Under the pieces are notes generated by a model. It ran no database searches. It had not been told where the DNA came from and saw only the letters and a program-made list of their open reading frames with translations. 64,000 bases of DNA from Mesorhizobium sp. WSM4904 (GTDB lineage: Bacteria > Pseudomonadota > Alphaproteobacteria > Rhizobiales > Rhizobiaceae), in the NCBI RefSeq assembly GCF_029674545.1, contig NZ_CP121354.1, positions 3,233,001 through 3,297,000 on the forward strand. The letters are read 5' to 3'. Positions 1 through 9,711 of the stretch are shown here, piece after piece. Each line of letters begins with the position of its first letter. Within the stretch, counting starts at the first letter, position 1. The position numbers and the translations under genes are program-made.

Positions 1-1621
1 ATCGGTTTTCGTCGCCGTGTGCCTGGCGCAGCATCGGCAGGTTCTGACGCGAGAGCACCAGCACACTCGGCCGGGTCTCGCTCTTCAGCGCCAGTTCCCA
101 GCATTCCGCCGTTTCGACGATGTCGGCCGGACGGAAGACGTTGAGGTTCGGTGTCGCCCGCAGCATCGCCAGATGCTCGATCGGCTGATGGGTCGGGCCG
201 TCCTCGCCGAGGCCAATGGAATCATGCGTCATCACATAGACGACACGCTGGCCCATCAGCGCCGAGAGCCGCATCGCGCCGCGCGCATAGTCGGCGAAGC
301 ACAGAAAGGTGCCGCCATAGGGCACGAACCCGCCATGCAGCGCGATGCCGTTCATGGCCGCGGCCATGCCGTGCTCACGGATGCCGTAGTGAATGTAGCG
401 GCCCGCGTAACCACCCGGCACGATGCGATCCATGCCTTTGGTGATCGTCAGATTCGAATGCGTGAGATCGGCGGAGCCGCCGACCGTCAGGTCGGTTGAG
501 CCGTTGATCGCGGCAAGCGCCATTTCGGAGGCCTTGCGCGTTGCAACCTTGGTCGCCTTCTCGACATGCTCCTTACGGAAGGCGCCAAGTGCCTCGAACA
601 CGGCATCGGGCAATTTGCCGCCGATCGCGCGCTCGAAGGCTTCGCGCCGCGGCGAGGCGGCAAGCCGCTGCTCCCAGGCGCGCCGCGCCGCTTGCCCGCG
701 CTCGGCAATCTCGCGCCATGCGGAAAGGATATCGTCCGGCACCTCGAACGGTGCGTAGGCCCAGCCGATGTTTTGCCGCGTCGCGGCAATCTCCGCATCG
801 CCCAGCGGCGCGCCATGCGTCTTTTCCGAACCGCCCAGATTGGGCGCGCCCTTGCCGATCACCGTGCGGCAGGCGATCAGAGATGGCCGATCCGACTGCC
901 GCGCGGTCTCGATTGCCGCGGCGACGGCTTCCATGTCGTGGCCGTCCACCGACTGGACAAGCCATCCCGCTGCTTTGAACCGGGCTGGCTGATCCATCGA
1001 TGTCGACAGCGAGGTCGGTCCGTCGATGGAGATCGCGTTGTCGTCCCAGAGCACGATCAGGCGGGAGAGCTTCAGGTGACCTGCGAGGTCGATCGCCTCG
1101 TGGCTGATGCCTTCCTGCAGGCAGCCGTCGCCGGCGATCACGTAGGTGTAGTGGTCGATGAGATCGGCGCCGTGACGGGCAGCAAGCATGCGCTCCGCCA
1201 GCGCCATGCCGACAGCGGTCGAAATGCCCTGTCCGAGCGGACCGGTCGTCGTCTCGATGCCAAGCGCGTGGCCATGCTCGGGATGTCCGGCGGTACGGCT
1301 GCCCAGTTGACGGAACCGCTGCAGTTCCTCGATCGGCATGTCTTCGTAGCCGAGCAGGTAATGCAGCGCATATTGCAGCATCGAGCCGTGCCCGGCCGAA
1401 AGCACGAAGCGGTCGCGATCTGGCCAGTCCGGCGCTGTCGGGTCGATGTTGATGAAGCGGCCGAACAGTACCGTCGCGACGTCGGCCATGCCCATCGGCA
1501 TGCCCGGATGTCCGGAGTTGGCCTTCTGCACGCTGTCCATGGCCAACGCGCGGATGGCGTTCGCCATGTCGCGCTCGGAGACGGCGGCGGCGACGGATTT
1601 TAATGCTGCCAGGCTGGTCAT
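1..1621 (-). CDS. cbbT: Transketolase, 3' end cut by window edge
   Basis: The enzyme moves two-carbon ketol units between sugar phosphates using thiamine diphosphate, in the regenerative part of the Calvin cycle and in the pentose phosphate pathway. The protein starts [10 protein letters not shown] at 1621 and about 540 residues are visible. It shows the N-terminal HPGMPMG motif, the cofactor motif AGDGCLQEG near residue 160, and [12 protein letters not shown] near residue 472. Only the C-terminal domain, past coordinate 1, is missing (the family is about 660 residues). The start lies 10 bases after the cbbP stop, so it belongs to the cbbF-cbbP-cbbT operon, which supports cbbT rather than a housekeeping tktA. 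The exact isozyme name is inference. Confidence 0.93.
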   Translation of the reverse strand, partial: MTSLAALKSVAAAVSERDMANAIRALAMDSVQKANSGHPGMPMGMADVATVLFGRFINIDPTAPDWPDRDRFVLSAGHGSMLQYALHYLLGYEDMPIEELQRFRQLGSRTAGHPEHGHALGIETTTGPLGQGISTAVGMALAERMLAARHGADLIDHYTYVIAGDGCLQEGISHEAIDLAGHLKLSRLIVLWDDNAISIDGPTSLSTSMDQPARFKAAGWLVQSVDGHDMEAVAAAIETARQSDRPSLIACRTVIGKGAPNLGGSEKTHGAPLGDAEIAATRQNIGWAYAPFEVPDDILSAWREIAERGQAARRAWEQRLAASPRREAFERAIGGKLPDAVFEALGAFRKEHVEKATKVATRKASEMALAAINGSTDLTVGGSADLTHSNLTITKGMDRIVPGGYAGRYIHYGIREHGMAAAMNGIALHGGFVPYGGTFLCFADYARGAMRLSALMGQRVVYVMTHDSIGLGEDGPTHQPIEHLAMLRATPNLNVFRPADIVETAECWELALKSETRPSVLVLSRQNLPMLRQAHGDENR

Positions 1622-1631
1622 GGCGTCCTCC

Positions 1632-2504
1632 TCACGACACACGTTTCTTGCGTTCGATCAATTGCAGGATGAGCGGCGTCAGGATCAGCTGCATGGCAAG
1701 GTCGAGCTTGTTGCCCGGCACCACTATGGAATTCGGCCGCGACATGAAGGAGTCGTGGATCATGGAAAGCAGGTAAGGGAAATCGATGCCGCGAGGATTG
1801 GCGAAGCGGATGACCAGCATCGATTCGTCTGGGGTCGGAATCCAGCGTGCGATGAACGGGTTGGAGGTGTCGACGATCGGCACGCGCTGGAAGTTGATGG
1901 CGGTCTGCGAGAATTGCGGGACGATGAAGCGGACATAGTCCGGCATGCGGCGCAGGATCACGTCCATCACCGCCTCGGTGGAATAGCCGCGTGTTGCGCG
2001 GTCGCGATGGATCTTCTGGATCCATTCGAGATTTATGACCGGCACCACGCCGATCTTGAGGTCCGCATGCCTGGCCAGGTTGATCTTGTCGGTGACGACG
2101 CAGCCGTGCAGGCCTTCGTAGAAGAGCAGGTCGCTGGGCGCGAATTCGCGCCACTCGGTGAAATTTCCCGGCGGTGTGCCGGTGAGCTTCTCCTCGTCCT
2201 CGTCATGGACGTAGGTGCGGGTCCTTCCGGTCCCCCGGCGGCCATATTCCTCGAAAACCTCCTCGAGGATGCCGAGCTCGTTGGCCTCGGCATGGAAGTG
2301 GGTGAAGTTCGGGTTGCCGGCCTTTTCCTGTTCGGCGACCGCCACCTTCATCGCCGCGCGGTCGTAGCGATGAAAGGCGTCGCCTTCGATGAAGGCTGCT
2401 TCGATGTTCTCGCGCCGGAAGATCAGCTCGAAGATGCGCTTGACCGAGGTCGTGCCCGCGCCCGACGACCCGGTGATGGTGATGATGGGGTGCTTCGCCG
2501 ACAT
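1632..2504 (-). CDS. cbbP: Phosphoribulokinase
   Basis: This cytosolic kinase phosphorylates ribulose 5-phosphate to ribulose 1,5-bisphosphate, the CO2 acceptor for RuBisCO. The 290-residue length is normal for the proteobacterial octameric type. A P-loop GSSGAGTTS lies at residues 12-20, followed by the family stretch [11 protein letters not shown]. It sits between cbbF (8-base gap) and cbbT (10-base gap), one transcriptional unit. Because phosphoribulokinase has no role outside the Calvin cycle, it is the strongest sign that the organism can fix CO2, although RuBisCO itself must lie beyond the left edge. Confidence 0.95.
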   Translation of the reverse strand: MSAKHPIITITGSSGAGTTSVKRIFELIFRRENIEAAFIEGDAFHRYDRAAMKVAVAEQEKAGNPNFTHFHAEANELGILEEVFEEYGRRGTGRTRTYVHDEDEEKLTGTPPGNFTEWREFAPSDLLFYEGLHGCVVTDKINLARHADLKIGVVPVINLEWIQKIHRDRATRGYSTEAVMDVILRRMPDYVRFIVPQFSQTAINFQRVPIVDTSNPFIARWIPTPDESMLVIRFANPRGIDFPYLLSMIHDSFMSRPNSIVVPGNKLDLAMQLILTPLILQLIERKKRVS

Positions 2505-2512
2505 GATGCTGC

Positions 2513-3562
2513 TCAGGCCCTGAAAAGTCCGCGACGGCTGAACAGCGGCGCACGCTCGCCGATAGCGCTGGGTTCGGTGTGATAGCGGGCGATCCGCGCG
2601 ACTTCCCGCGCGGATCCGAAGACCACGGGTATGCGCTGATGCAGGCTGTCGGGCTCGATTTCGAGGATGCGGGTAATCGTATCGGTCGCGGCACCGGCCG
2701 CCTGCTCGATCAAATAGGCAATCGGATTGGCCTCATAGACGAGCCGAAGCCGGCCTTGGCGGTAACCCCTGCGTTGGTCGCCGGGATACAGAAACACGCC
2801 GCCGCGCATCAATATGCGATAGCAGTCGGCGACAAGCGAGGCGATCCAGCGCATGTTGAAGTCCTTCTCCCGTGGGCCTTCGGTGCCTTCCAGGCAGTCG
2901 TCGACGTAGAGGCGCACGGCCTCGTCCCAGTGGCGGTAATTGGCGGCGTTGATGGCGAACTCCTGGGTCCGCTCCGGGATTATCCGGCTTTCGTAGGCCT
3001 GGACGAAGGTGCCCAGCCTGGTCGAATGCACGAAGACATGCGTGCCGCTGCCGAGCGACAGAACGAGTGCCAGCTGCGGGCCGTAAATAAAGAACCCGGC
3101 GCCCAGCATGCTCACGCCTGCCTGCAAAAAGGAGGCGGCCGGATTGGCGTCCGGCGCGCCAGTTGCAGGGAGGAGGGAGAAAATCGTTCCGACCGACACG
3201 TTGGTGTTGATGTTGGAGGAGCCATCCAACGGGTCGATGGCGATGGCCAGGGGGGCTTGCCTGTCGAGCAGGACCGGCTGCTCCAGCTCCTCGGAGGCAT
3301 AGAGCGCGACCGGAGCGTGACGCATGGCGTCGAGGAAGATGTCGTCGGCGAAGACGTCGAGATCCGTCTGGACATCGCCGTTGGGATTGGCGCCACGGGT
3401 CCCGGCAAAAGCGGTGCCGAGCGCCCCTTGGTTGATGGCGTTGCGGACCCTGGTGGCGGCCTGCGTGAGCTGACGGATGGTGGCAACGACCGCGGAGCGG
3501 CGTTCGTCCGGCGGGTCGCCGAGATAGGAGTTCAGAAAAGCGTCGAGTGTTGGCGCCGGCAT
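2513..3562 (-). CDS. cbbF: Class I fructose-1,6-bisphosphatase
   Basis: The enzyme hydrolyses fructose 1,6-bisphosphate, and often sedoheptulose bisphosphate in this context, in the Calvin cycle and gluconeogenesis. The 349-residue protein has the metal-binding motif DPLDGSSN at 110-117 and the acidic pair EE at 91-92, as in class I enzymes. The ATG at 3562 has a GGGAGG Shine-Dalgarno sequence close upstream. It is the first gene of the leftward cbb operon, divergent from cbbR with a 120-base intergenic region, so it is probably controlled by CbbR. Confidence 0.95.
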   Translation of the reverse strand: MPAPTLDAFLNSYLGDPPDERRSAVVATIRQLTQAATRVRNAINQGALGTAFAGTRGANPNGDVQTDLDVFADDIFLDAMRHAPVALYASEELEQPVLLDRQAPLAIAIDPLDGSSNINTNVSVGTIFSLLPATGAPDANPAASFLQAGVSMLGAGFFIYGPQLALVLSLGSGTHVFVHSTRLGTFVQAYESRIIPERTQEFAINAANYRHWDEAVRLYVDDCLEGTEGPREKDFNMRWIASLVADCYRILMRGGVFLYPGDQRRGYRQGRLRLVYEANPIAYLIEQAAGAATDTITRILEIEPDSLHQRIPVVFGSAREVARIARYHTEPSAIGERAPLFSRRGLFRA

Positions 3563-3631
3563 CGTAACCTCCCGCTCCGGCGGTATCTCCTCGGGGCCGG
3601 ATGGAGAGATGAAACCAAACGATCCGAACTA

Positions 3632-3653
3632 AGTAAAATTCAATAACTTTACT
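3632..3653. promoter_or_regulatory. Candidate CbbR operator between cbbF and cbbR
   Basis: A dyad AGTAAA-N10-TTTACT lies in the most AT-rich part of the 120-base divergent region. LysR-type regulators bind interrupted dyads of about this size close to their own promoter, usually with a T-N11-A core. The position fits control of both cbbF and cbbR. This is inferred from location and symmetry only. Confidence 0.5.
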
Positions 3654-3682
3654 CAGCCAATAAAAATAATTTAGTATGTTGC

Positions 3683-4645
3683 ATGAGAAACCTCACGCTC
3701 AAGCAATTCAAGACCGTTCAGGCAATCGTCAGCCACGGGAAAATCGTCAGCGCTGCCAAGGTGTTAGGCCTTTCTCCCCCAGCCGTGACGATCCAGTTGC
3801 GACAGGTGGAGGAGGAGTTCCAACTGGCCTTGTTCGACCGGACGTCGGACGGCATGCGTCCCACCGCCGCAGGGCTGGCCTTCGTCGAGGCGGCTCAGGC
3901 TATCGAGGAGCGGCTTCGTCTGCTCGACGACGAGATGGACGCCATCAAGGGCGTGCGCACCGGCAGCCTGAGGCTCGGCGTCGTTTCGACCGCCAAATAT
4001 TTCGCGCCGCGACTCATGGCCGGCTTCATGAAGCAGCATCCCGACATCGACATGCGGCTTGCTATCGGCAATCGCGCCGAAACGATCGATAGCCTGAAGA
4101 ACCACGACATCGACATCGCGCTGATGGGCCGTCCGCCCAAGGAAGTTTCGGTGCGCGCTTCGGTCTTCGGCGATCACCCGCTGGTCATCATCGCGCCGCC
4201 GGAACACCCGCTGGCGTCGGCACGCGACATTTCCAAGGAAAGGATCGCCGAGGAGCATTTCATCATTCGCGAGCCGGGCTCGGGCACGCGCATCTCGCTG
4301 GAGATATTCCTGAGCGACGTGCCCGGCCGGATCGACGATCTCGGCGTCGAGATGGGCTCGAACGAGACGATCAAGCAGGCGGTGATGGCAGGTCTCGGCA
4401 TCGCCTTCATCTCCGCCCACACCATTGCCGCGGAAACGGAAGCGGGCCGGCTCGTCATTCTCGACGTGGTCGGCATGCCGATCCGCCGGCAATGGTTTTC
4501 GGTGATGCGCACCGACCACGTGATCTCGCCGGCGATGGCGACCTTCAACGATTTCCTGATGCGCAAGGGCGCAACGTATCTGCCCCTGTTCGGCAAACTG
4601 TATCCGCACGCCGAAGCGAAGGAAGCAGCACCGAGGCAAAAATGA
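3683..4645 (+). CDS. cbbR: LysR-family regulator CbbR
   Basis: A 320-residue LysR-type transcription factor with the winged helix-turn-helix at residues 1-60 (LKQFKTVQAIVSHGKIVSAA) and a periplasmic-binding-protein-like effector domain behind it. Such regulators activate the divergent cbb operon in response to metabolites such as RuBP, NADPH or ATP. The start is the ATG at 3683. Adjacent, divergent placement next to cbbF is the classic cbbR arrangement. Function is assigned by family and context. Confidence 0.9.
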   Translation: MRNLTLKQFKTVQAIVSHGKIVSAAKVLGLSPPAVTIQLRQVEEEFQLALFDRTSDGMRPTAAGLAFVEAAQAIEERLRLLDDEMDAIKGVRTGSLRLGVVSTAKYFAPRLMAGFMKQHPDIDMRLAIGNRAETIDSLKNHDIDIALMGRPPKEVSVRASVFGDHPLVIIAPPEHPLASARDISKERIAEEHFIIREPGSGTRISLEIFLSDVPGRIDDLGVEMGSNETIKQAVMAGLGIAFISAHTIAAETEAGRLVILDVVGMPIRRQWFSVMRTDHVISPAMATFNDFLMRKGATYLPLFGKLYPHAEAKEAAPRQK

Positions 4646-4900
4646 GAGCGCCTGGAAAGCGGCCAGAGAGTGAAGCGCCAGACATACCGGCCGAAGAAAT
4701 CATGCGACAAAAAGCCGACAAGGGCGTGGAAAACGCACCGCCATCGATGGCGGTTGGTTGGCTCGCATGGTATGTTGCAGTGCGAAAGGGCAGGGGCACG
4801 CGCTTCATACTCGCAAACAAGACGGATGGGCAGCCAACCCTGCATGCAAATCGCTATGCGTCCCGGGCGTGGGGTTCGGGAATTCGAAGGGGAAGGGGCA

Positions 4901-5101
4901 ATGCTTTATACAATCGTGATGATGGTCTGCATGACGGCGGTGCCGCAGACTTGCGAGCAACGCGAGGAAATGGCGGACGGCCTGGCCATAAATCCCGGAG
5001 TGGCCTTCATGCAGGCGCAGCCGCTGGTCGCCCATTGGCTGGAGACACATCCTGGCTATTTCGTGCAGCGCTGGCGTGTGCTGCCCGGCCGGGGAACCTA
5101 A
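4901..5101 (+). CDS. Small hypothetical protein, 66 aa
   Basis: The reading frame begins MLYTIVMMVCMTAVPQTCEQ at an ATG preceded by a purine-rich GAAGGGGAAGGGG sequence. A longer in-frame extension upstream exists but is Arg-rich and unlike real coding sequence, so I prefer the short form. The N-terminus is hydrophobic and may be a short signal or membrane segment. The body contains a motif-like stretch HWLETHPGYFVQRWRV. I do not recognise a family. It ends 4 bases before the convergent gene at 5106. The 255 bases between cbbR and this gene hold nothing I can name. Confidence 0.5.
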   Translation: MLYTIVMMVCMTAVPQTCEQREEMADGLAINPGVAFMQAQPLVAHWLETHPGYFVQRWRVLPGRGT

Positions 5102-5105
5102 CGGA

Positions 5106-5735
5106 CTATTTCTTCGGGGCAAGCGTTTCCGAGACAGTCTTGGACAGCTGATACAGCCGCTGCTCGATTATCGTCGGCACATCGCAGACGTAAGTCAGCG
5201 ATTGCGCACGCTCGTTGAAGATTCGCGTTGCGAAATTCAGCTGGTCCGTCCGTCGCTCGACTTCGTCCTGATCCGCGTCGGGTTTTGCACGCAACGCATC
5301 GACATCGGACGCTTCCTTGCGCAATTCGGCGGCCATTTCGAGTTGCCTGTGGGCGTAGCGGGATATGCCGGAAATCACATGCGAACGCTCGGCGTCCATG
5401 TGGTCGAACATGCCCTGCTCGAGCATCGCCATTTTCGGCGCAAGCTGCCCGGCCGGCAGCGAGGCCGCGAAATCCTTGATCTTCTTCTGTGCGTCTGCAA
5501 TCGGCAGCCTGCGAGCCGCCACCTCCTCGACCAAGGCGGAGACCGAAGGGTCCTCCGACCAGTCCTTCGCCGCTGCCGGGATATCCGGCCCGTTCCAGAC
5601 CTGGCCGAGCGAAAGTTGCGGCACCTTGCGCTGCACGCAGGGCCAGTCCGGATCGGTATTCGCGGCGGTGGCGCCGGCGCTCGGTACGAGCATGGCAGCC
5701 GCAACCAGGCTGCAAACAAGCCTCATCCGTTCCAT
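5106..5735 (-). CDS. Periplasmic hypothetical protein linked to PQQ/ABC cluster
   Basis: A 209-residue protein starting MERMRLVCSLVAAAMLVPSA, with an apparent signal peptide cleaved after about residue 25. The mature part is helical and charged, with a coiled-coil-like middle (ELRKEASDVDALR). Its ATG overlaps the stop of the upstream ABC permease by one base (TGATG), which means translational coupling. Two cysteines (WPCVQ and YVCDV) could form a disulfide. I do not recognise the family; it lacks the CxxCW motif of one known PQQ-associated protein. The operon context suggests a role beside the PQQ-dependent alcohol dehydrogenase ABC system. Confidence 0.75.
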   Translation of the reverse strand: MERMRLVCSLVAAAMLVPSAGATAANTDPDWPCVQRKVPQLSLGQVWNGPDIPAAAKDWSEDPSVSALVEEVAARRLPIADAQKKIKDFAASLPAGQLAPKMAMLEQGMFDHMDAERSHVISGISRYAHRQLEMAAELRKEASDVDALRAKPDADQDEVERRTDQLNFATRIFNERAQSLTYVCDVPTIIEQRLYQLSKTVSETLAPKK

Positions 5736-6610
5736 CAACCGTTTCCTCCCGTGCCTTGTTTGCGGGTTATCAGGCCGCGCGAGGGGTCGTAAGCGATGAT
5801 GGCACCTCCCAGGAACAGCAGGGTGCAGCCGGCCACGACGCCCAGCGACACCCAGTCGACCTGCCCGTAGAAGGCGAAGCGGATCAGTTCGACGGCGTAG
5901 GTGAAGGGGTTGGCGAGGCAGAGCTTGTAGAGAAGCGGGCTCGCTTCCTGGATGCGCCACAAAGGATAGAGCGCAGGAGAAGCGAAATAGCCGGGAAAGA
6001 TGACGAAGTTCATGATGCCGGCGAAGTTTTCGAGCTGCTTGATCATTGAGGACAAAAGCATGCCGAGCGCACAAAGCATCATGCCCGACAGGAACAGGGC
6101 CGGCAGCACGAACAAATAGCCGAGCGGCGGCGCCTTCACGCCCCAGAACCAGGCAACGATCAGAAACGCATAGACCTGCGCGATCGATACCGAAACACCG
6201 GCAAGCATCTTCGACAGCAGCAGGTACCAGCGAGGAAATGGACTGACCAGCAGGATGCGCATATTGCCCATCTCGCGGTCGTAGACCATCGACAGTGAAG
6301 ACTGCATGCCTGAGAACAGCAGGATCATGCCGCACAAGCCTGGCGTGATGTAGACCTCGTAGAGCACGTAGGTCTTGTAGGGCGGGATGATCGAAACGCC
6401 GAGCACCTGCCGGAATCCGGCGGCGAAGATGAATAGCCAGACGAGCGGTCGAACCAGCGATGAGATGAAACGCTCGCGCTGGTGCAGGAAGCGCAGGCAT
6501 TCCCGCACGACGATACCTTTGAGGCAGATGAGATAGTGACGAAGGCCGAACGCGTCGGACGCCCGCGGCGGGGCGGCGGCGACCTTTTCCGGCATTGCGG
6601 AAGCGCTCAT
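5735..6610 (-). CDS. ABC-2 type permease, PQQ-dependent alcohol oxidation cluster
   Basis: A 291-residue inner-membrane protein of the ABC-2 family with about six hydrophobic segments from residue 50 onward (for example FISSLVRPLVWLFIFAAGF). It would form the membrane pore for the ATPase encoded just upstream, whose stop it overlaps by 4 bases. Together with the beta-propeller and binding protein further upstream it matches the transporter set found beside PQQ-dependent alcohol dehydrogenases (PedC-type permease). The substrate is not known. Confidence 0.85.
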   Translation of the reverse strand: MSASAMPEKVAAAPPRASDAFGLRHYLICLKGIVVRECLRFLHQRERFISSLVRPLVWLFIFAAGFRQVLGVSIIPPYKTYVLYEVYITPGLCGMILLFSGMQSSLSMVYDREMGNMRILLVSPFPRWYLLLSKMLAGVSVSIAQVYAFLIVAWFWGVKAPPLGYLFVLPALFLSGMMLCALGMLLSSMIKQLENFAGIMNFVIFPGYFASPALYPLWRIQEASPLLYKLCLANPFTYAVELIRFAFYGQVDWVSLGVVAGCTLLFLGGAIIAYDPSRGLITRKQGTGGNG

Positions 6611-7395
6611 GGCGAGATCTCCCCGATGCCGGCTGCTTCGCTGCGGCTGAGCCTCGAAAAGGCGTCGCTGATCGAACCGGCGCCACTTGCCTTGACGACG
6701 TCGGCGACCTTGCCCTTGGCGACAAGGTCACCCTGACGCAGCACGACGAGATGGTCGCCGTCATCGACCTCGTCGATCAGATGGGTGGCCCAAAGCACGC
6801 CGATGCCCTCGGTTTCGACCAGCTTGCGGATGGTGGCGAGAATGCCCGCGCGCGATTGGATGTCGAGACCGACCGTCGCCTCGTCGAGCAGCAGCAGGGA
6901 AGGGCGGTGGAGCAGCGCCCTGGCGATCTCGATGCGCCGCATTTGGCCGCCCGAAAGGCTGCGAGCCTTGTCATGCTGACGGCCCCGCATGTCGACCGTC
7001 TCGATCAGCGCCGCAATGCGCTGCCGGGCTTCGTGCCGTCCGATGCCGTGCAGCGAGGCGTGATAGGAGAGGTTCTGGTACACGCTCAGATCGAGATCGA
7101 GCGTGCGTGCCTGGAACACGATGCCGACACGCCTGAGCGCCTCGCCGGAAGCACGGCTGACGTCATGGCCGAAGATGCGGATCGATCCCCTGCGCGTGTC
7201 GTAAAGGTGGCTGATCAACGAGAACAGAGTTGTCTTGCCGGCACCGTTGAGACCGAGTAGCGCGGTGAAGGTCGCCGGCGCGATCGAGAACGAGACGTCG
7301 TTGAGCGCCCGCTTCGGACCATAGGAATGACTGACGCCGGCGACGTCGAGCGCCGCCACCTCATCTTCCGCTTTCCTCGTCCTCGCGTGCTGCAT
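6607..7395 (-). CDS. ABC transporter ATPase, PQQ-dependent alcohol oxidation cluster
   Basis: A 262-residue cytosolic ATPase with Walker A GLNGAGKTT at 48-56, signature LSGGQ at 147-151 and Walker B LLLLDE at 167-172, followed by a switch histidine in WATHL. It powers the permease encoded immediately downstream. The gene is separated by about 80 bases from the beta-propeller gene. The order propeller, ATPase, permease follows the PQQ-associated ABC systems of pseudomonads and methylotrophs. What it moves is inference and unknown. Confidence 0.9.
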   Translation of the reverse strand: MQHARTRKAEDEVAALDVAGVSHSYGPKRALNDVSFSIAPATFTALLGLNGAGKTTLFSLISHLYDTRRGSIRIFGHDVSRASGEALRRVGIVFQARTLDLDLSVYQNLSYHASLHGIGRHEARQRIAALIETVDMRGRQHDKARSLSGGQMRRIEIARALLHRPSLLLLDEATVGLDIQSRAGILATIRKLVETEGIGVLWATHLIDEVDDGDHLVVLRQGDLVAKGKVADVVKASGAGSISDAFSRLSRSEAAGIGEISP

Positions 7396-7472
7396 GGATG
7401 GCTCTCTTCGGATGCTTATCTAGCGCGCTCGCCGCCTTTGGCCTTGGCGGCAGGCCCAGTCTTCCGGCTGCT

Positions 7473-8444
7473 TCATTGGGGCGATATGGCCACGCCCCAG
7501 GGCTGCTGGCCGACGGTGACCGACTGAACCGGCTCGTCGGTCGCCGTGTCGATGAAAGTGATGTCGTTGGAATTGCCGTTCGTGGTGATCAGTGTTTTCT
7601 GATCGGGGGTGAAGTCCAGATGCCAGACGCGCTGGCCGACGAGGATGTACTTTTCCACCTCGTAGCTTTCCGTGTTGATCACCGCGACATGGTTGGCCGG
7701 GCCGAGCGCGACATAGGCCTTCCTGCCGTCGGCGCTGATGGCGATGCCTACCGGCTGAATGGTTTCGGCCCTTAATCCCGGAATCGCGAACTTGATCTTC
7801 TTTACCACCGCGCGCTTGGCGTTATCGATGACGCTGACGGTGCCGCCGACCTCGGCGCTGACCCAGACCTGCGATCCGTCGGGCTTGAACGCAGCGAAGC
7901 GCGGGCGTGTGTCGACCAGCACGTTGTCGGTTACGTCATGACTCTCGGTGTCGATGAAATGCGCCATGCTGGTGGTCTCCGAGGTGTTGACCATGGTCTT
8001 GCCGTCTGGGCTGACGGCCATGCCTTCCGGTTCGACGCCAACCGGAATCTCGGTCTTGACTTCCTTGCTGTCGACGTCGATCGCGGTGACCAGATTGTCG
8101 TTTTCGTTGGCGACGTAGAGCGTCTTGCCGTCGGGCGAAAGCACGAACAATTCGGGATCGTCGCCGGAGGGCAGCGTGCCGACGACCTCAAGCGTCGCGG
8201 TGTCGATGATCTGGATCGTATTGTCGTCGCTGGCGCACAAATAGATGAACTTGCCATCGTGCGACATGGTGATGCCGCGCGGCCTCTGGCCGACGTCGAC
8301 GGTCTTGACCACCTGCATGGTCGCCGTGTCGACGACGGTCATCGTATTGTCCTTCTCATTGGAGACATAGGCCGTGTAGGCCGATGCGGGGCCGGCCATG
8401 ATGCCGGTTGCGACAATGGCGAGTACCCAAGCTCGTCTCTGCAC
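7473..8444 (-). CDS. YVTN beta-propeller protein, PQQ-ABC associated
   Basis: A 323-residue secreted protein built of seven-bladed propeller repeats of about 42 residues, each with a variant of SPDGKTLYVAN. A signal peptide covers about residues 1-22 (VLAIVATGIMAGPASA). The start is GTG at 8444, preceded by GGGAGG at a 5-base spacing. Its best fit is the PQQ-dependent catabolism-associated beta-propeller family that accompanies the ABC genes downstream. A periplasmic scaffold or sensor role beside methanol/alcohol dehydrogenase is inferred, not shown. Confidence 0.85.
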   Translation of the reverse strand: MQRRAWVLAIVATGIMAGPASAYTAYVSNEKDNTMTVVDTATMQVVKTVDVGQRPRGITMSHDGKFIYLCASDDNTIQIIDTATLEVVGTLPSGDDPELFVLSPDGKTLYVANENDNLVTAIDVDSKEVKTEIPVGVEPEGMAVSPDGKTMVNTSETTSMAHFIDTESHDVTDNVLVDTRPRFAAFKPDGSQVWVSAEVGGTVSVIDNAKRAVVKKIKFAIPGLRAETIQPVGIAISADGRKAYVALGPANHVAVINTESYEVEKYILVGQRVWHLDFTPDQKTLITTNGNSNDITFIDTATDEPVQSVTVGQQPWGVAISPQ

Positions 8445-8463
8445 GAATTCCTCCCGATTGGCG

Positions 8464-9711
8464 CTACTTGAGAACGCATTTCGTTTCCGGTTGATCGATG
8501 CCGAGGGTGTCGAGCTCCGAGACCTGGTGGAGATAACCCCCCTGGGGAGATGTCGAAACGACCGATTTGGTATCGCCTAGCAGGATCGGCTGGCGCAGCT
8601 GGAGGTTCCATTTGCGGAAGGTCAGCTTCTGTCCCTTGAAGGCGGCGACCGAGAAATCGTCCGAGCGGATGTAATCGCTGATCTTTTTTGGATCGTCGCC
8701 ATTGGTGCGCGTGGTGGCTTCGCCGACGGCCCGCACGGCCGTCCAGGCCGACATGTCCTTGGACAGCATTCGCCGGCCTGTCGTCTTCAGGAAGCGGCTC
8801 TGCATCTGGATGCCGCCCCACTGCTCACTCGCGGGGTGCCATGACGATGCCACGAGACCGGCCGTGCCTGCGACCAGCCGCGACGTCCAGGTGCGGTAGG
8901 GCACGTAGGTCCCGAACACCTCGCTTTCATCGGCCACAAGCAGCACGTCATGCTCCGGCAGGTCTTGCGTGAATACCGAAATCTGCTGCTGTATCTGCGT
9001 GGCTCCGGTATCGGTGCGGCGCGCCGTGCCGGTGTCCTTGAATTCCTTCTCCGCCACGATCTGGCCGCCGAAGCGGGCCGCCGCGCGGCGCAACGCGTCC
9101 GCATAGAGGTGGTCCTCATCATGCGAGCCATAGAGCAGCGCCCAGTTCGGCCATTTCTTGACCATGAGGTACTGCGCCAGCGCGTCGGCGAGCATGCTTC
9201 GCGTCGGCGCGATGTGGAAAACATTTATGCGGCAGTCCTCTTCGCGCAGGCTGTCGTCGGTGGCGCCGACGTTGAAGATCAGCACCCCCTTGTCGCGCGC
9301 GATGCCGGCGATCGACAGCAACTGCTTGGCCGAGAGGTCCGCGACCACATAGCGGTCGCCTTTGGCGATCAGGTCGTCGAATGCCTGGACCGCATCGGCT
9401 TCCGGCTTTATCTCGGCGACGTCGAGGCTGAATTTCTGCTTGATGAACTTGCCCGTCGTATTGTTGTCGCCGATGGCGACATTGGCGCCGGCGACCCCTT
9501 CGTCACGCGGCGGTACGTCGAGCAGGGAAAGCGTCAGCCGCGGCGCGTAGGCCCGTAAATAGCCGATCTTGATTTCGGTTATCTGTCCTTGCGGCCTGAT
9601 CGCTCCGGCCGGCTGCACGGTCGGTTGCTGGGCGAACGCACCCGGAGCTCCAGCGGTCAGGGACAGAAAGCACAAAAGGGCCGCCAAGGTGCCCGGCACC
9701 GCGCTTGTCAT
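8464..9711 (-). CDS. ABC substrate-binding-like protein, PQQ-dependent alcohol dehydrogenase system
   Basis: A 415-residue periplasmic protein starting MTSAVPGTLAALLCFLSLTA, with signal cleavage near AFAQQ. It resembles branched-chain amino acid type binding proteins (Leu/Ile/Val-binding fold, with KWPNWALLYGSHDEDHLY-like segments) and the variant found beside PQQ-dependent dehydrogenases. I chose the ATG at 9711 because it begins a clean signal peptide; the in-frame extension upstream is not signal-like. It is first in the leftward cluster, divergent from the formaldehyde dehydrogenase gene. Confidence 0.8.
   Translation of the reverse strand: MTSAVPGTLAALLCFLSLTAGAPGAFAQQPTVQPAGAIRPQGQITEIKIGYLRAYAPRLTLSLLDVPPRDEGVAGANVAIGDNNTTGKFIKQKFSLDVAEIKPEADAVQAFDDLIAKGDRYVVADLSAKQLLSIAGIARDKGVLIFNVGATDDSLREEDCRINVFHIAPTRSMLADALAQYLMVKKWPNWALLYGSHDEDHLYADALRRAAARFGGQIVAEKEFKDTGTARRTDTGATQIQQQISVFTQDLPEHDVLLVADESEVFGTYVPYRTWTSRLVAGTAGLVASSWHPASEQWGGIQMQSRFLKTTGRRMLSKDMSAWTAVRAVGEATTRTNGDDPKKISDYIRSDDFSVAAFKGQKLTFRKWNLQLRQPILLGDTKSVVSTSPQGGYLHQVSELDTLGIDQPETKCVLK

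Noticed and set aside
17..1603. Long plus-strand frames over the left edge
   Set aside because: They are shadows of the transketolase on the minus strand, which has all family motifs.
5735..6764. A single 552-aa minus-strand protein reaching from 5106
   Set aside because: Its N-terminal half is a shifted-frame reading of the ABC permease; only the part from 5735 down has a signal peptide and coupled start.
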